Shown: positions 13,667 to 21,658 of the stretch, piece by piece
Position numbering within the stretch: position 1 is the first letter of the stretch
How the letters are laid out: each line of letters starts with the position of its first letter
Assembly (NCBI RefSeq): GCF_051014445.1
Contig: NC_135134.1
Location: 27,283,672-27,347,671 of the forward strand
Direction: 5' to 3'
DNA length: 64,000 bases
DNA from: Colletes latitarsis
Lineage: Eukaryota > Arthropoda > Insecta > Hymenoptera > Colletidae
Translations under genes and position numbers: made by a program
The notes under the pieces: generated by a model
The model's database searches: none
The model's input: only the letters and a program-made list of their open reading frames with translations
Told to the model about the DNA's origin: nothing

Positions 13667-15683
13667 CATTACTACGTGATGCAATCCAGAAACAGCCCAG
13701 GATCTAGCCATGAAGTATGAGAAATATGCGAAAGTATGAGCCTGATGAGGGCAAATCCTAGACCTAACCCAGACCTAACATGCGTTATCCTCAAAAATAT
13801 TGATCCAAACCAGGTTTAATCGACTGTTTCAGTGTGGTACCACACAACTACGTGACCCAAACCAGAAAAATCCCAGGATCTGTTCAACAAGTATGTGAAA
13901 AACGCGAAAGTATGAGCCTGATGAGGGCAAATCCCAGACCTATCCCAGACCTTACTTGCGTTGTCCTCTAAGATATTGATGGAAACCAGGTTTAGTTCAC
14001 TGTTTCAGTGTGGTCCCACATTACTACGTGATCGAATCCAGAAAGAACCCAGGATCTAGCCATGAAGTATGAGTAATATGCGAAAGAATGAGCCTGATGA
14101 GAGTAATTCCCAGACCTAACCTAGACCTAACATGAATTATTCTCTAAAATACTGATCCAAACCAGGTTTAATGGACTGTTTCAGTGTGGTACCACATTAC
14201 TACGTGATCCAAACCAGAAAAAACCCAGGATCCGTTCAACAAGTATGTGAAGAATGCGAGAGTATGAGTCTGATGAGTGAAAATCCCAGGCCTAACCTAG
14301 ACCTACCATGCGTTATCCTCTAAAATATTGATGGAAACCTGGTTTCATTGACTATTTCAGTGTGGTACTACATTAATACGTGATCCAAACCAGAAAAAAC
14401 CCAGGATCCGTTCAACAAGTATGTGAAGAATGCGAAAGTATGAGTCTGATGAGTGAAAATCCCAGGCCTAACCTAGACCTAACATGCGTTATCCTCAATA
14501 ATATCGATCGAAACCAGGTTTAATCGACAGTTTTATTGTGGTACCACATTACTACGTGATCCAAACCAGAAAAAACCCAGGATCCGCTCAACAAGTATGT
14601 GAAGAATGCGAAAGTATCAGTCTGATGAGTGAAAATCCCAGGCCTAACCTAGACCTAACATGCGTTATCCTCAAAAATATTGATCGACACCTGGTTTAAT
14701 CGACTGTTTCAGTGTGGTACCACATTACTATGTGATCCAAACCAGAAAATAACCCAGGATCTGTTCAACGAGTACGTGAAGGGTGCGAAAGTATGAGTCT
14801 GATGAGGTCAAATCCCAGACCTATCCCAGACCTAACTTGCGTTATCCTCTAATATATTGATCGAAACCTGGTTTAATCGACTGTTTCAGTGTGGTACCAC
14901 ATTACTACGTGATCCAAACCAGAAAAAACCCAGGATCAGTTCAACAAGTATGTGAAACACGCGAAAGTATGAGCCTGATTAGGGCGAATCCCAGACCTAT
15001 CCCAGACCTAACTTGCGTTATCCTCTAAAATATTGATCGAAACCAGGTTTCATTGACTGTTTCAGTGTGGTACCACATTACTACGTGATCCAAACCAGAA
15101 AAAACCCAGGATCCGTTCAACAAGTATGTGAAGAATGCGAAAGTATGAGTCTGATGAGTGAAAATCCCAGGCCTAACCTAGACCTAACATGCGTTATCCT
15201 CAATAATATTGATCGAAACCAGGTTTAATCGACTGTTTCAGTGTGGTACCACATTACCACGTGATCCAAACCAGAAAAAACCCAGGATCTGATCAACGAT
15301 TATGTCAAGTGTGCGAAAGTATGAGTCTGTTGAGGGCAAATCCCAGATCTATCCCAGACCTAACTTGCGATATCCTCTAAAATATTGATCGAAACCAGGT
15401 TTAATTGACTGTTTTATTGTGGTACCACTTTACTACGTGATCCAAAGCAGAAAATACCCTCGATCAGGTCAACATGCATGTTAAAACTGGGAAAGTATGA
15501 GTCTGATGAGGGCTACTCCCAGACCTATCCCAGACCTAACTTGCGTTATCCTCTAAAATATTGATCGAAACCGGGTTTAATTGACTGTTTTAGTGTGGTA
15601 CCACTTTACTACGTGATCCAGAGCAAAAAAAACCCTCGATCAGGTCAACATGCATGTTAAAACTGCGAAAGTATGACCCTGAT

Positions 15684-16068
15684 TCCCTCAGGGGCTGCCA
15701 GCCTTTCAGCTGCAGTACGGGCTTAACGAACCCGGGGTACCCGAGTCATACACACACCGTAAGCCTCCTGTTGGTCGTCACAACGACCCATTCACAATTC
15801 CCTATTGGTTTTGTGAATGGTACGTGACGGCAGGAGGAACGGGGGTCTTGGCTTAACCGCCTGGGCCACGAGTATGGCGACTCTATAAAATCGCCCTCCA
15901 ATCCTAAGCTATGGTGCGCGGCGATGGGATGCATGGTTGGGGGAGAAGGCCCAATCCCAAGCGACCACCTCCGGGGAACCTGCCGAACCCCCGGAGTATA
16001 TAGGCTTACCCGGGTAAGGCGGCTCTGCCCGGGCGGACCTTTTCCTCCGACCTGCTCGTGGGAATGTT
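15684..16068 (+). promoter_or_regulatory. Retrotransposon 5' UTR (385 bp), probable internal promoter region
   Basis: Non-coding GC-rich leader between the satellite junction and ORF1. Elements of this type have no upstream promoter of their own and usually rely on sequences at the very 5' end, so promoter function is inferred from family behaviour. It contains a perfect 10-bp hairpin (15788-15820), an 8-bp hairpin (15969-15996) and a 14-bp perfect palindrome CTTACCCGGGTAAG (16005-16018). Several ATGs occur before ORF1. The last, at 16064, opens a 27-codon frame that ends at 16147 and overlaps the ORF1 start. Whether the true 5' end is complete cannot be told from one copy. Confidence 0.7.
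15788..15820 (+). other. Perfect 10-bp hairpin in the 5' UTR
   Basis: CCATTCACAA at 15788-15797 is exactly complementary to TTGTGAATGG at 15811-15820, with a 13-nt loop. A structured leader is common in non-LTR elements (ribozyme or internal ribosome entry), but I could not fit this to a known ribozyme fold. Confidence 0.6.
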
Positions 16069-17910
16069 ATGGAGTTCAATATTAAAACGGGGATGGGACG
16101 GGGTAAGTCAGAGGGGGAGGACGAAGGCGGTGTTGGGACTGGAGTGACGGCGCTCGCGCCGCCCCCAGCGCCTGGCCCGGCTTCGTGGAAGGTGGAGGAG
16201 GACGACGAGACTGCGTCAGTCTCGTCCTTCTCCTCCACCAGGAGCCTCATAGGCTCTAAGAGGAAGAGGACGGGGCAGGCCGTCGTCGAGGTGGGCGGGG
16301 CGATGAGCCCGTCGGTGAGGCTGAGTTGCCTCAGGGACGAGGTGACCGAGGAGATATCGGAGAGGATCTCCTCGTCCCTGAGGCGGGTGGAGAAAGTCGC
16401 CGCTGCCTGCGCCTTTAAGGGGCAGAAAAGCGGTGGCGCGGAGGCCCTGAAGGCCGCGGCGGAGGAAATGAGGGAGGCGGCGCGGGAGCTCAGAGGGCGG
16501 AACGCCCGTCTGCAGCTCCTGTTGGAGGAGGAGCGACAGGGGAGAAGGAGGGCAGAGGCGCTGTGGAACAGCGCGGCCCTCCCTCCCATCCTCCCTCCTC
16601 CTCCACCGCCGCGTCCCTCGGCGGAGGTAAATAAGCGGAGTGCGGCGGCAGTGGTGCGGGGCACCGCGGGCCCCTCCACCCGCACTCCGCCCGTGAAGAA
16701 GTCCCCGTCCTCCTCAGAAGACGATCTTCTGAGGAGGATTGGGGACATGATTGATGGCAAGCTGGCCGCCTTCCGGGAGGAGCTCATCGCCGGAAAAGCG
16801 GTCAGCAGGAAGGCGGTGCGTCCCCGACCTGTTCCGGTACAGTCGGGGAAGGCAAAGAAGGGCGGAGTGAAGGCTCCGCCCAGCGTTGCGGTACCAGGGC
16901 CCCGGGTCGCGACCCCCAAGGGGGGTGGTGTACCCGTGGTCGCGGTGGTCGCGTCCTCCACGGCACCCTCCCAAGAGGGGGTGGCGTGGAGTGAGGTGGT
17001 GGGGCGGAAGGCGAAGCGGGCGGCGAGGAAGGCCTCGCAACCGCAGCCTCCGCCTCCGCCGCCGGCGGCCAAGGTAAAGACCGCGAAGGTCGGGAAGGCA
17101 CGACCAGGTCGTCCCCCAAAAACGGCAGCGGTGACGCTGACCGTTGCGCAGGGGGGCGACCTGACCCTCGCGGAGGCGATGCGGCTCGCCAGGGAGAATA
17201 TCTCCCTGGAAGAGCTGGGCATCGCCTCCGTGAGGGCGAAGAGGGCCGTGACCGGGGGTCTCTTGCTGGAGATCCCCGGTGCAGAAGGCGGCGCGAAGGC
17301 GGATCGTCTCGCCCAGAGGCTCCGGGAGCAGCTGGGCGAGCGAGGTGTCCGGGTCGCCCGGCCCACGAAGCGCACGGAGATGCGCGTTTGTGGGCTGGAC
17401 GACTCGGTCAGCGCACAGGATGTGTCCCGTGCCCTTGCGAGGGCGGGGGACTGTCCGCCCTCCGGCCTCGGGTCGGTGTGGGCCCGGTGCCCCCTCTCCG
17501 CCGCCCGTAAGGTGGCGGAATCCGGGAGGGTGTTGGTGGGGTGGGTTTCGGCGCGAGTGGAAATCCTCGCGCCGCGCCCGCTCCAGTGTCACCGCTGCCT
17601 CGAATTGGGGCACGTGAGGCAGTGGTGCACCTCGCCGGTGGACCGCAGCGGTCAGTGTTACCGCTGCGGTGCCAAAGAGCACCGTGCGAGCCAGTGCTCG
17701 GCGGCCCCCCACTGCCCGCTGTGTGCGGACATGGGGAGGCCAGCCGATCACAGGGTGGGGAGCAAGAAGTGCTCCCCCCCCCCCCTCCCGGAAGGAGAGG
17801 AAGAGGCGGGCTGCACCGGCTCCGGTGCCGAGGGCGGTGGCATCGTCCTCCATGGAGGTGGACGGTGCTACGGGGACGGACGGCCGGGAGGAGGCTGGCG
17901 CGGCCATTAA
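16069..17910 (+). CDS. ORF1: gag-like RNA-binding protein with three CCHC zinc knuckles
   Basis: A 613-residue frame. The protein is expected to coat the element RNA and form the ribonucleoprotein that carries it to the target. In order: an acidic/serine-rich start with a basic cluster GSKRKR (62-67, possible nuclear signal); a charged, leucine-rich stretch with coiled-coil character (about 88-166); a proline run (171-184); a basic low-complexity middle with the motif WSEVVGRK typical of this group; a folded RRM-like segment (about 436-505); and three knuckles. These are C507-C510-H515-C520, C530-C533-H538-C543 (both CX2CX4HX4C) and C549-C552-H561-C568 (CX2CX8HX6C). The start is the ATG at 16069; an out-of-frame ATG lies 5 nt upstream. 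The last 45 residues, after the poly-C run at 17774-17785, are Gly-rich and unlike the family and probably result from a frameshift. The frame ends 3 nt before ORF2, in the same phase. Confidence 0.88.
   Translation: MEFNIKTGMGRGKSEGEDEGGVGTGVTALAPPPAPGPASWKVEEDDETASVSSFSSTRSLIGSKRKRTGQAVVEVGGAMSPSVRLSCLRDEVTEEISERISSSLRRVEKVAAACAFKGQKSGGAEALKAAAEEMREAARELRGRNARLQLLLEEERQGRRRAEALWNSAALPPILPPPPPPRPSAEVNKRSAAAVVRGTAGPSTRTPPVKKSPSSSEDDLLRRIGDMIDGKLAAFREELIAGKAVSRKAVRPRPVPVQSGKAKKGGVKAPPSVAVPGPRVATPKGGGVPVVAVVASSTAPSQEGVAWSEVVGRKAKRAARKASQPQPPPPPPAAKVKTAKVGKARPGRPPKTAAVTLTVAQGGDLTLAEAMRLARENISLEELGIASVRAKRAVTGGLLLEIPGAEGGAKADRLAQRLREQLGERGVRVARPTKRTEMRVCGLDDSVSAQDVSRALARAGDCPPSGLGSVWARCPLSAARKVAESGRVLVGWVSARVEILAPRPLQCHRCLELGHVRQWCTSPVDRSGQCYRCGAKEHRASQCSAAPHCPLCADMGRPADHRVGSKKCSPPPLPEGEEEAGCTGSGAEGGGIVLHGGGRCYGDGRPGGGWRGH
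17774..17785 (+). repeat. 12-C homopolymer in ORF1, probable frameshift site
   Basis: Twelve consecutive C residues immediately after the third zinc knuckle. Upstream the conserved protein is in one frame. Downstream, the frame one nucleotide later reads a charged tail containing MEVDGATGTDG and ends at 17914. A run one base shorter would join these frames. The run may be a true replication slip or a consensus error in sequencing. Confidence 0.7.
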
Positions 17911-17914
17911 TTAA
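17786..17914 (+). other. Likely original ORF1 C-terminal tail in the alternative frame
   Basis: In the frame one nucleotide downstream of the annotated ORF1 frame, this stretch encodes a basic then acidic tail with MEVDG and stops at 17912-17914. That stop TAA overlaps the ATG of ORF2 (17914-17916) as TAATG. SART1 and relatives are known to use exactly such a stop/start overlap for termination-reinitiation. The composition and this junction make it the more plausible native end of ORF1. The inference depends on the poly-C run being one base too long. Confidence 0.6.
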
Positions 17915-20900
17915 TGCCGCCTCGCCTCCTCCTCCAGGCCAACCTCAACCACTGCCGCGCGGCACAGGACTTGATGTCCCAAGTCCTCGCGGAGTGGGGG
18001 GTTGGCCTGGCGGTCGCCGCCGAGCCGTACCGCGTCCCTGATCACCCTCATTGGGTGGGTGACGCGGACGGCTTGGTGGCGACGGTATGGGGAGGGGGCG
18101 ACGGGTCCCCACCGTTCTCCTTGTTGGAGCGCGGTCGGGGATTCGTCGCCGTGGACTGGGGGGGAGTCGCTGTGGTGGGGTGCTACATTTCGCCCCGTAG
18201 CGGTCACGCTGCGTTCGAGCTGTACTTGGCCGAGGTCGCGGCATGCGTGCAGCGCTACGCGGCCCGGCCGGTGCTGGTCCTGGGGGATTTTAATGCCAAG
18301 TCGGTGGCTTGGGGATCCCCCAGGACCTCCGTTCGCGGCGGGATCCTGGGCGATTGGGCGGCGGGGCTCGACCTCCGGGTATTGAACCGGGGGTCGGAGC
18401 ACACATGCGTGCGGCGATATGGGGGGTCCATCGTGGATGTTGGATTCGCGACCCCCAACGCCGTGCGCATGGTGTCGGGTTGGCACGTGGTCGCGGGGGC
18501 AGAGACACTCTCCGATCACCGGTACATCCGGATGGAGGTCTCTGCCGCCGCGAGTGCATCCCGACACGGCCGCCTGCGTGGCACCCCACCACGCCGCTGG
18601 GCGCTTCGGCGCCTGGACAAGGACGCCCTGATGGCAGCTGCCCTCGCTGCAACTTGGCCGCAGGGAGCGGCCGAGTTGCCGAGCATAGAGGAGGAGGTCG
18701 CCCGGCTCGGAGCGTTGGTCGCGGGTATTTGCGACGCGGCGATGCCTCGGGTCGGGCGGGCTTCTCCTCGCCGGGCGGTGTACTGGTGGTCGGACGCGAT
18801 CGCGGAGTTGCGAGTCGCGACTGTCCGCGCCCGACGCCAGTACACCCGCGCGCGCCGTCGTCAACGTACAGGCGACGGCGTGGCGCGAGCGAGGGCAGCT
18901 GATGACCTGTATGGAGCATACCGCGTGGCGCGGGTTGCTCTGCAGGTCGCCATCAAACGGGCCAAGACCCAGGCATGGAAGGAGCTCCTCCAGACCCTTG
19001 ATGACGATCCATGGGGGCGCCCATATAAGGTGGTGCTGAATAAGCTCCGCCCGTGGGCGCCCCCCGTCACCGAGGGTCTTGACCCCCGGCTGCTGGAGGA
19101 CGTGGTCAATACACTCTTCCCAATTGGGGAGAGGGGACCGCGTCCTCCGGCGGCGGCGGCTGTCCCAGTGGAGTGGACGGCCGAGCTGGGGGTCACGCAG
19201 GAGGAGCTGGCAGCGGCCATCAGACGGCTCGGGGTTCGTAACACGGCCCCGGGTCCGGATGGTGTGCCCGGCCGGGTTTGGGTCTTGACCCAGGGCGTCC
19301 TTGGGGCCGACCTCAGGCGGTTGTTCGACCGCTGCCTGAGGGACGGGCGATTCCCCCCCAGTTGGAAGGTGGCGAGGATGGTCCTCCTCCGGAAGGAGGG
19401 TCGGCCCGCGGAGTCTCCCTCCGCATACCGGCCCATTTGTCTCCTCGACGAGGTGGGCAAGCTCTTCGAGCGTGTGATTGCTGCCCGCCTCGTCGAGCAC
19501 CTGTCGCGGGGTGATCCCGGTCTGGCCGACTGCCAGTTCGGTTTCCGGGGGGGCCGATCGACTATCGACGCGATAGGTCGTGTGAGGGCCCTCTCGGAGG
19601 CGGCCGTCTCCCGGGGAGGGGTGGCATTGGCAATATCCTTGGATATTGCCAATGCCTTTAACACCCTCCCCTGGGAAGGGATAAGGAGGGGGCTCGAATA
19701 TCATCGAGTCCCCCCTTGTCTCAGGGCGGTCGTCGGGGATTATCTCCGCGGCAGGTGGATCGAGTATCCGGGCCGGGATGGTGATATGCGGAGGGAGGTG
19801 TACTGCGGTGTTCCGCAGGGGTCGGTCCTCGGGCCACTCCTGTGGAACATCGCGTACGACTCGGTGTTGCGGGCCGGCCTCCCCGACGGCGTCAGCACGG
19901 TGTGTTATGCGGATGACACACTGGTGCTGGCCGTCGGGGCGCACTGGGGGAGGGCCATGCGTCGCGCGGAGGAGGGGTCGCAACGCGTCGTCGACCGGAT
20001 CAGGGGGATGGGGATGACGGTGGCGGTCCATAAGACCGAGGTGATTGCGTTTCATTCACCTCGGCAGGATCCGCCACCCCCTCTGATTCGGGTGGGTGGG
20101 GCTGACATCGAGGTGAAGCCCCAGATCAGGTATCTAGGGCTGATCCTCGATAGCCACTGGCGTTTCGAGAAGCATTTCCGCTGCCTGGTCCCCCGGTTGG
20201 AAAGGATGGTTGCGGCTCTGGGCCGGATCCTGCCCAACCTGGGGGGCCCGGCGGGCAGAGTTCGTCGCCTCTATGTGGCAATGGTCCAGTCGGTGGCCCT
20301 ATACGGGGCCCCCGTCTGGGCGGACGACCTGGCTGCCTCCCGGCGCAGCATGACTATGCTGCGTCGGGTGCAGAGGCGCATGGCGCTCAGGGTCGTCCGC
20401 GGGTATCGGACCATGTCACATGAGGCGGCGACGGTTCTAGCGGGGATGCCGCCCATGGACCTGCTCGCGCGGTCGCACGCGGTGATGTACCGGCACCGCG
20501 TCGACCGTCGCGCGGGGGTGGGGGCGGTCCCGGGCGGGCAGGAACCTGCTTGGGGCGATTTGAAGCGCCAGGCCCGGCAGTCCGTGTTGGTCGCGTGGCA
20601 GGAGCGGCTGGCTCTGCCAACCGCGGGGCACCGGACTGTCGGGGCTGTTCGGCCACTCCTGAAGGAGTGGCTGGACAGAGGCCATGGCAGCCTCACCTAC
20701 CGGATGGCACAGGTATTTTCCGGGCATGGCAGCTTCGGAAGATACTTGTGCCGGATAGGGAAGGAGCCGACGGCGCGTTGCTGCCACTGCGACGCTGAGC
20801 AGGACACGGCGGATCATACCCTGGAGGTATGCCCCGCGTGGGAGGGGGAGCGCCGTGTCCTGGTCGGCGTCGTCGGGCGGGATGTCTCGCTGCCGGGCGT

Positions 20901-21096
20901 GGTGCGCGCCATGCTCGGCAGCGAGGAGAAGTGGAGGGCCGTGGCCTCCTTCTGCGAGAACGTAATGTTGCAGAAGGAGGCCGCGGGGAGGGAGCGCGAG
21001 CTTCAGCGGCGTGCTGAAGCGCGCGCTCGTGCGGTGGCCCGAGGTCGTCGCCCGGTCGCGAGGCGTCGCGGGCGGCTGCCTCGGCGTGGCGGATGA
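17914..21096 (+). CDS. ORF2: AP-endonuclease / reverse transcriptase polyprotein
   Basis: An intact 1060-residue frame that carries out target-primed reverse transcription. N-terminal AP-like endonuclease (about 5-210): QANLNH with N10, AEPY with E37, LGDFNA with D125 and N127, D175 in IVDVGF, and S200-D201-H202. Central reverse transcriptase: APGPDG (445-450), KLFERVI (516-522), GFRGGRST (543-550), catalytic D577 in SLDIANAF, GVPQGSVLGP (632-641), YADD (665-668) and the YLGLILD segment (740-746). A C-terminal Cys/His motif, C956-C959-H968-C973, matches the terminal zinc knuckle of R1-type elements. All expected catalytic residues are present and there is no internal stop. The start at 17914 leaves only four residues before the conserved endonuclease strand, so little upstream coding is missing. 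It probably depends on translation coupled to ORF1. Confidence 0.93.
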   Translation: MPPRLLLQANLNHCRAAQDLMSQVLAEWGVGLAVAAEPYRVPDHPHWVGDADGLVATVWGGGDGSPPFSLLERGRGFVAVDWGGVAVVGCYISPRSGHAAFELYLAEVAACVQRYAARPVLVLGDFNAKSVAWGSPRTSVRGGILGDWAAGLDLRVLNRGSEHTCVRRYGGSIVDVGFATPNAVRMVSGWHVVAGAETLSDHRYIRMEVSAAASASRHGRLRGTPPRRWALRRLDKDALMAAALAATWPQGAAELPSIEEEVARLGALVAGICDAAMPRVGRASPRRAVYWWSDAIAELRVATVRARRQYTRARRRQRTGDGVARARAADDLYGAYRVARVALQVAIKRAKTQAWKELLQTLDDDPWGRPYKVVLNKLRPWAPPVTEGLDPRLLEDVVNTLFPIGERGPRPPAAAAVPVEWTAELGVTQEELAAAIRRLGVRNTAPGPDGVPGRVWVLTQGVLGADLRRLFDRCLRDGRFPPSWKVARMVLLRKEGRPAESPSAYRPICLLDEVGKLFERVIAARLVEHLSRGDPGLADCQFGFRGGRSTIDAIGRVRALSEAAVSRGGVALAISLDIANAFNTLPWEGIRRGLEYHRVPPCLRAVVGDYLRGRWIEYPGRDGDMRREVYCGVPQGSVLGPLLWNIAYDSVLRAGLPDGVSTVCYADDTLVLAVGAHWGRAMRRAEEGSQRVVDRIRGMGMTVAVHKTEVIAFHSPRQDPPPPLIRVGGADIEVKPQIRYLGLILDSHWRFEKHFRCLVPRLERMVAALGRILPNLGGPAGRVRRLYVAMVQSVALYGAPVWADDLAASRRSMTMLRRVQRRMALRVVRGYRTMSHEAATVLAGMPPMDLLARSHAVMYRHRVDRRAGVGAVPGGQEPAWGDLKRQARQSVLVAWQERLALPTAGHRTVGAVRPLLKEWLDRGHGSLTYRMAQVFSGHGSFGRYLCRIGKEPTARCCHCDAEQDTADHTLEVCPAWEGERRVLVGVVGRDVSLPGVVRAMLGSEEKWRAVASFCENVMLQKEAAGRERELQRRAEARARAVARGRRPVARRRGRLPRRGG

Positions 21097-21150
21097 CCTA
21101 GGCTGTGAGGGGGGTCCTGAGGGGACCCTCCTCCCGCCAGGCGGCGCCGG

Positions 21151-21195
21151 GTCGGACCGGTTGGGGGTAGGAGTGCCTTCCCCTACCGGTCCGAC
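21151..21195 (+). other. 3' UTR hairpin 1 (11-bp perfect outer stem)
   Basis: GTCGGACCGGT at 21151-21161 pairs exactly with ACCGGTCCGAC at 21185-21195, and the inner G-rich and C-rich strands can extend the stem. In the minus-strand copy the outer stem is shortened to 9 bp by substitution. Confidence 0.7.
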
Positions 21196-21321
21196 GCAAG
21201 GGGAGGCACCCTCGGCGGTCTGGTGCGGCCATGAACGCCCGGCCGCCGAGGGATGGAAACGGGGTCGCGGGCGGTTGCGAGTTGGGGCTCGCAGCCGCCA
21301 CTAAACGCGGCCCCGGGACGG

Positions 21322-21358
21322 ATAGCGGCGGGATGGAGTGGCCCCGTCCCGCCGCTAT
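21322..21358 (+). other. 3' UTR hairpin 2 (12-bp perfect stem)
   Basis: ATAGCGGCGGGA at 21322-21333 pairs exactly with TCCCGCCGCTAT at 21347-21358 across a 13-nt loop. Both arms are unchanged in the truncated copy. Confidence 0.75.
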
Positions 21359-21424
21359 GAGGCAGTGTGTCTACTGGGGGGACCGATTGTCCCCCCGGGG
21401 GATGGGCGCGAAAGCGCGGGCACG

Positions 21425-21470
21425 GGGAGGATACCGGAAGAATGCTTCGAGCGATTCCCGGTATCCTCCC
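21425..21470 (+). other. 3' UTR hairpin 3 (13-bp perfect stem)
   Basis: GGGAGGATACCGG at 21425-21437 pairs exactly with CCGGTATCCTCCC at 21458-21470 across a 20-nt loop. Both arms are unchanged in the truncated copy. Confidence 0.75.
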
Positions 21471-21555
21471 AAAGCGTGCCGAAGGGTCACCGTGGGGTTT
21501 TTAGTGGGTAGGTCCCGCGCCTGTCGTTGTACGGGCGCGGGGAATCCCACACACG

Positions 21556-21585
21556 CCTCCCACCTCTCCCCAAGGAGGTGGGAGG
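21556..21585 (+). other. 3' UTR hairpin 4, just upstream of the A tail (11-bp stem)
   Basis: CCTCCCACCTC at 21556-21566 pairs with GAGGTGGGAGG at 21575-21585 over an 8-nt loop and ends 27 nt before the A tail. In the truncated copy the loop-proximal bases differ, but a 9-bp stem remains. Its position next to the tail suits a role in priming reverse transcription. Confidence 0.7.
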
Positions 21586-21611
21586 GAGTCTTTCGAAGAT
21601 TTTCCCCACGA

Positions 21612-21612
<1 letters not shown>

Positions 21613-21656
<44 letters not shown>
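21613..21656 (+). other. Poly(A) tail of the full-length element (44 nt)
   Basis: A pure run of 44 A residues follows CCCCACGAC and is followed directly by satellite (GTGATCCAAG). Its length and purity suggest a young insertion. Confidence 0.95.

Positions 21657-21658
<2 letters not shown>

Larger units (their letters stand above)
1..15683 (+). repeat. 176-bp satellite array, left block
   Basis: Uninterrupted head-to-tail satellite of about 89 monomers. Every monomer can be followed by landmarks in fixed order: GCGTTATCC, AAATATTGATCGAAACC, GTGGTACCAC, ACTACGTGATCC, an A-rich tract followed by CCCAGGATC, GCGAAAGTATGAG, CTGATGAG and a final CCTAACATG. Several subfamilies are interleaved: one with GTTCAACAAGTATGTGAAG, one with GATCTAGCCATGAAGTATG, one with GTGAAAAACGCGAAAG, and one with CCCTCGATCAGGTCAACATG. 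The last is common only in this block. The block ends abruptly at the 5' end of the retrotransposon. No gene is present; short open frames are repeat artefacts. Confidence 0.97.
21097..21612 (+). promoter_or_regulatory. Retrotransposon 3' UTR (516 bp), hairpin-rich
   Basis: Non-coding segment between the ORF2 stop and the A tail. It holds at least four strong inverted repeats, listed separately. The truncated copy has a 3' UTR of exactly the same length (26016-26531). In non-LTR elements the reverse transcriptase commonly recognises 3' UTR structure to start cDNA synthesis, so this is the likely template-recognition region. Confidence 0.75.
15684..21656 (+). mobile_element. R1-clade-like non-LTR retrotransposon, near full length
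   Basis: A 5973-bp GC-rich insertion in AT-richer satellite. It has no terminal repeats, carries two ORFs in tandem and ends in a 44-nt A tail directly abutting satellite, which defines a LINE-type element. The ORF1 zinc knuckles, the N-terminal AP-like endonuclease, the central reverse transcriptase with YADD, the C-terminal CCHC motif and the absence of a visible RNase H domain fit the R1 group (R1, TRAS, SART, Waldo). The left junction is at 15683/15684, where the satellite motif CCCTGATGAGGG breaks after CCCTGAT; the right junction is at 21656/21657. There is no matching duplication at the two ends, and satellite phase shows that about 105 bp of target are missing. Family assignment below clade level cannot be made without a database search. 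Confidence 0.9.

Noticed and set aside
15613..15683. A 71-bp target site duplication around the full-length element
   Set aside because: Satellite phase would allow it, but the 71 bp at the 5' side and the 71 bp after the A tail belong to different monomer subfamilies and differ at many positions.
1..15683. Telomeric repeat array, because CCTAACCTAGACCTAAC contains CCTAA units
   Set aside because: CCTAA occurs only within the 176-bp monomer and never as an uninterrupted tandem of five-base units.
15884..15890. TATAAAA in the retrotransposon leader as a promoter
   Set aside because: It lies about 200 bp inside the element. A promoter there would lose the 5' end at each cycle, and such elements generally use internal TATA-less promoters.
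15909..17907. Long antisense and alternative-frame open frames over ORF1 (up to 488 codons), and similar ones over ORF2
   Set aside because: They are shadows created by high GC and low stop density opposite the real ORFs. They have no recognisable domains and biased, low-complexity composition.
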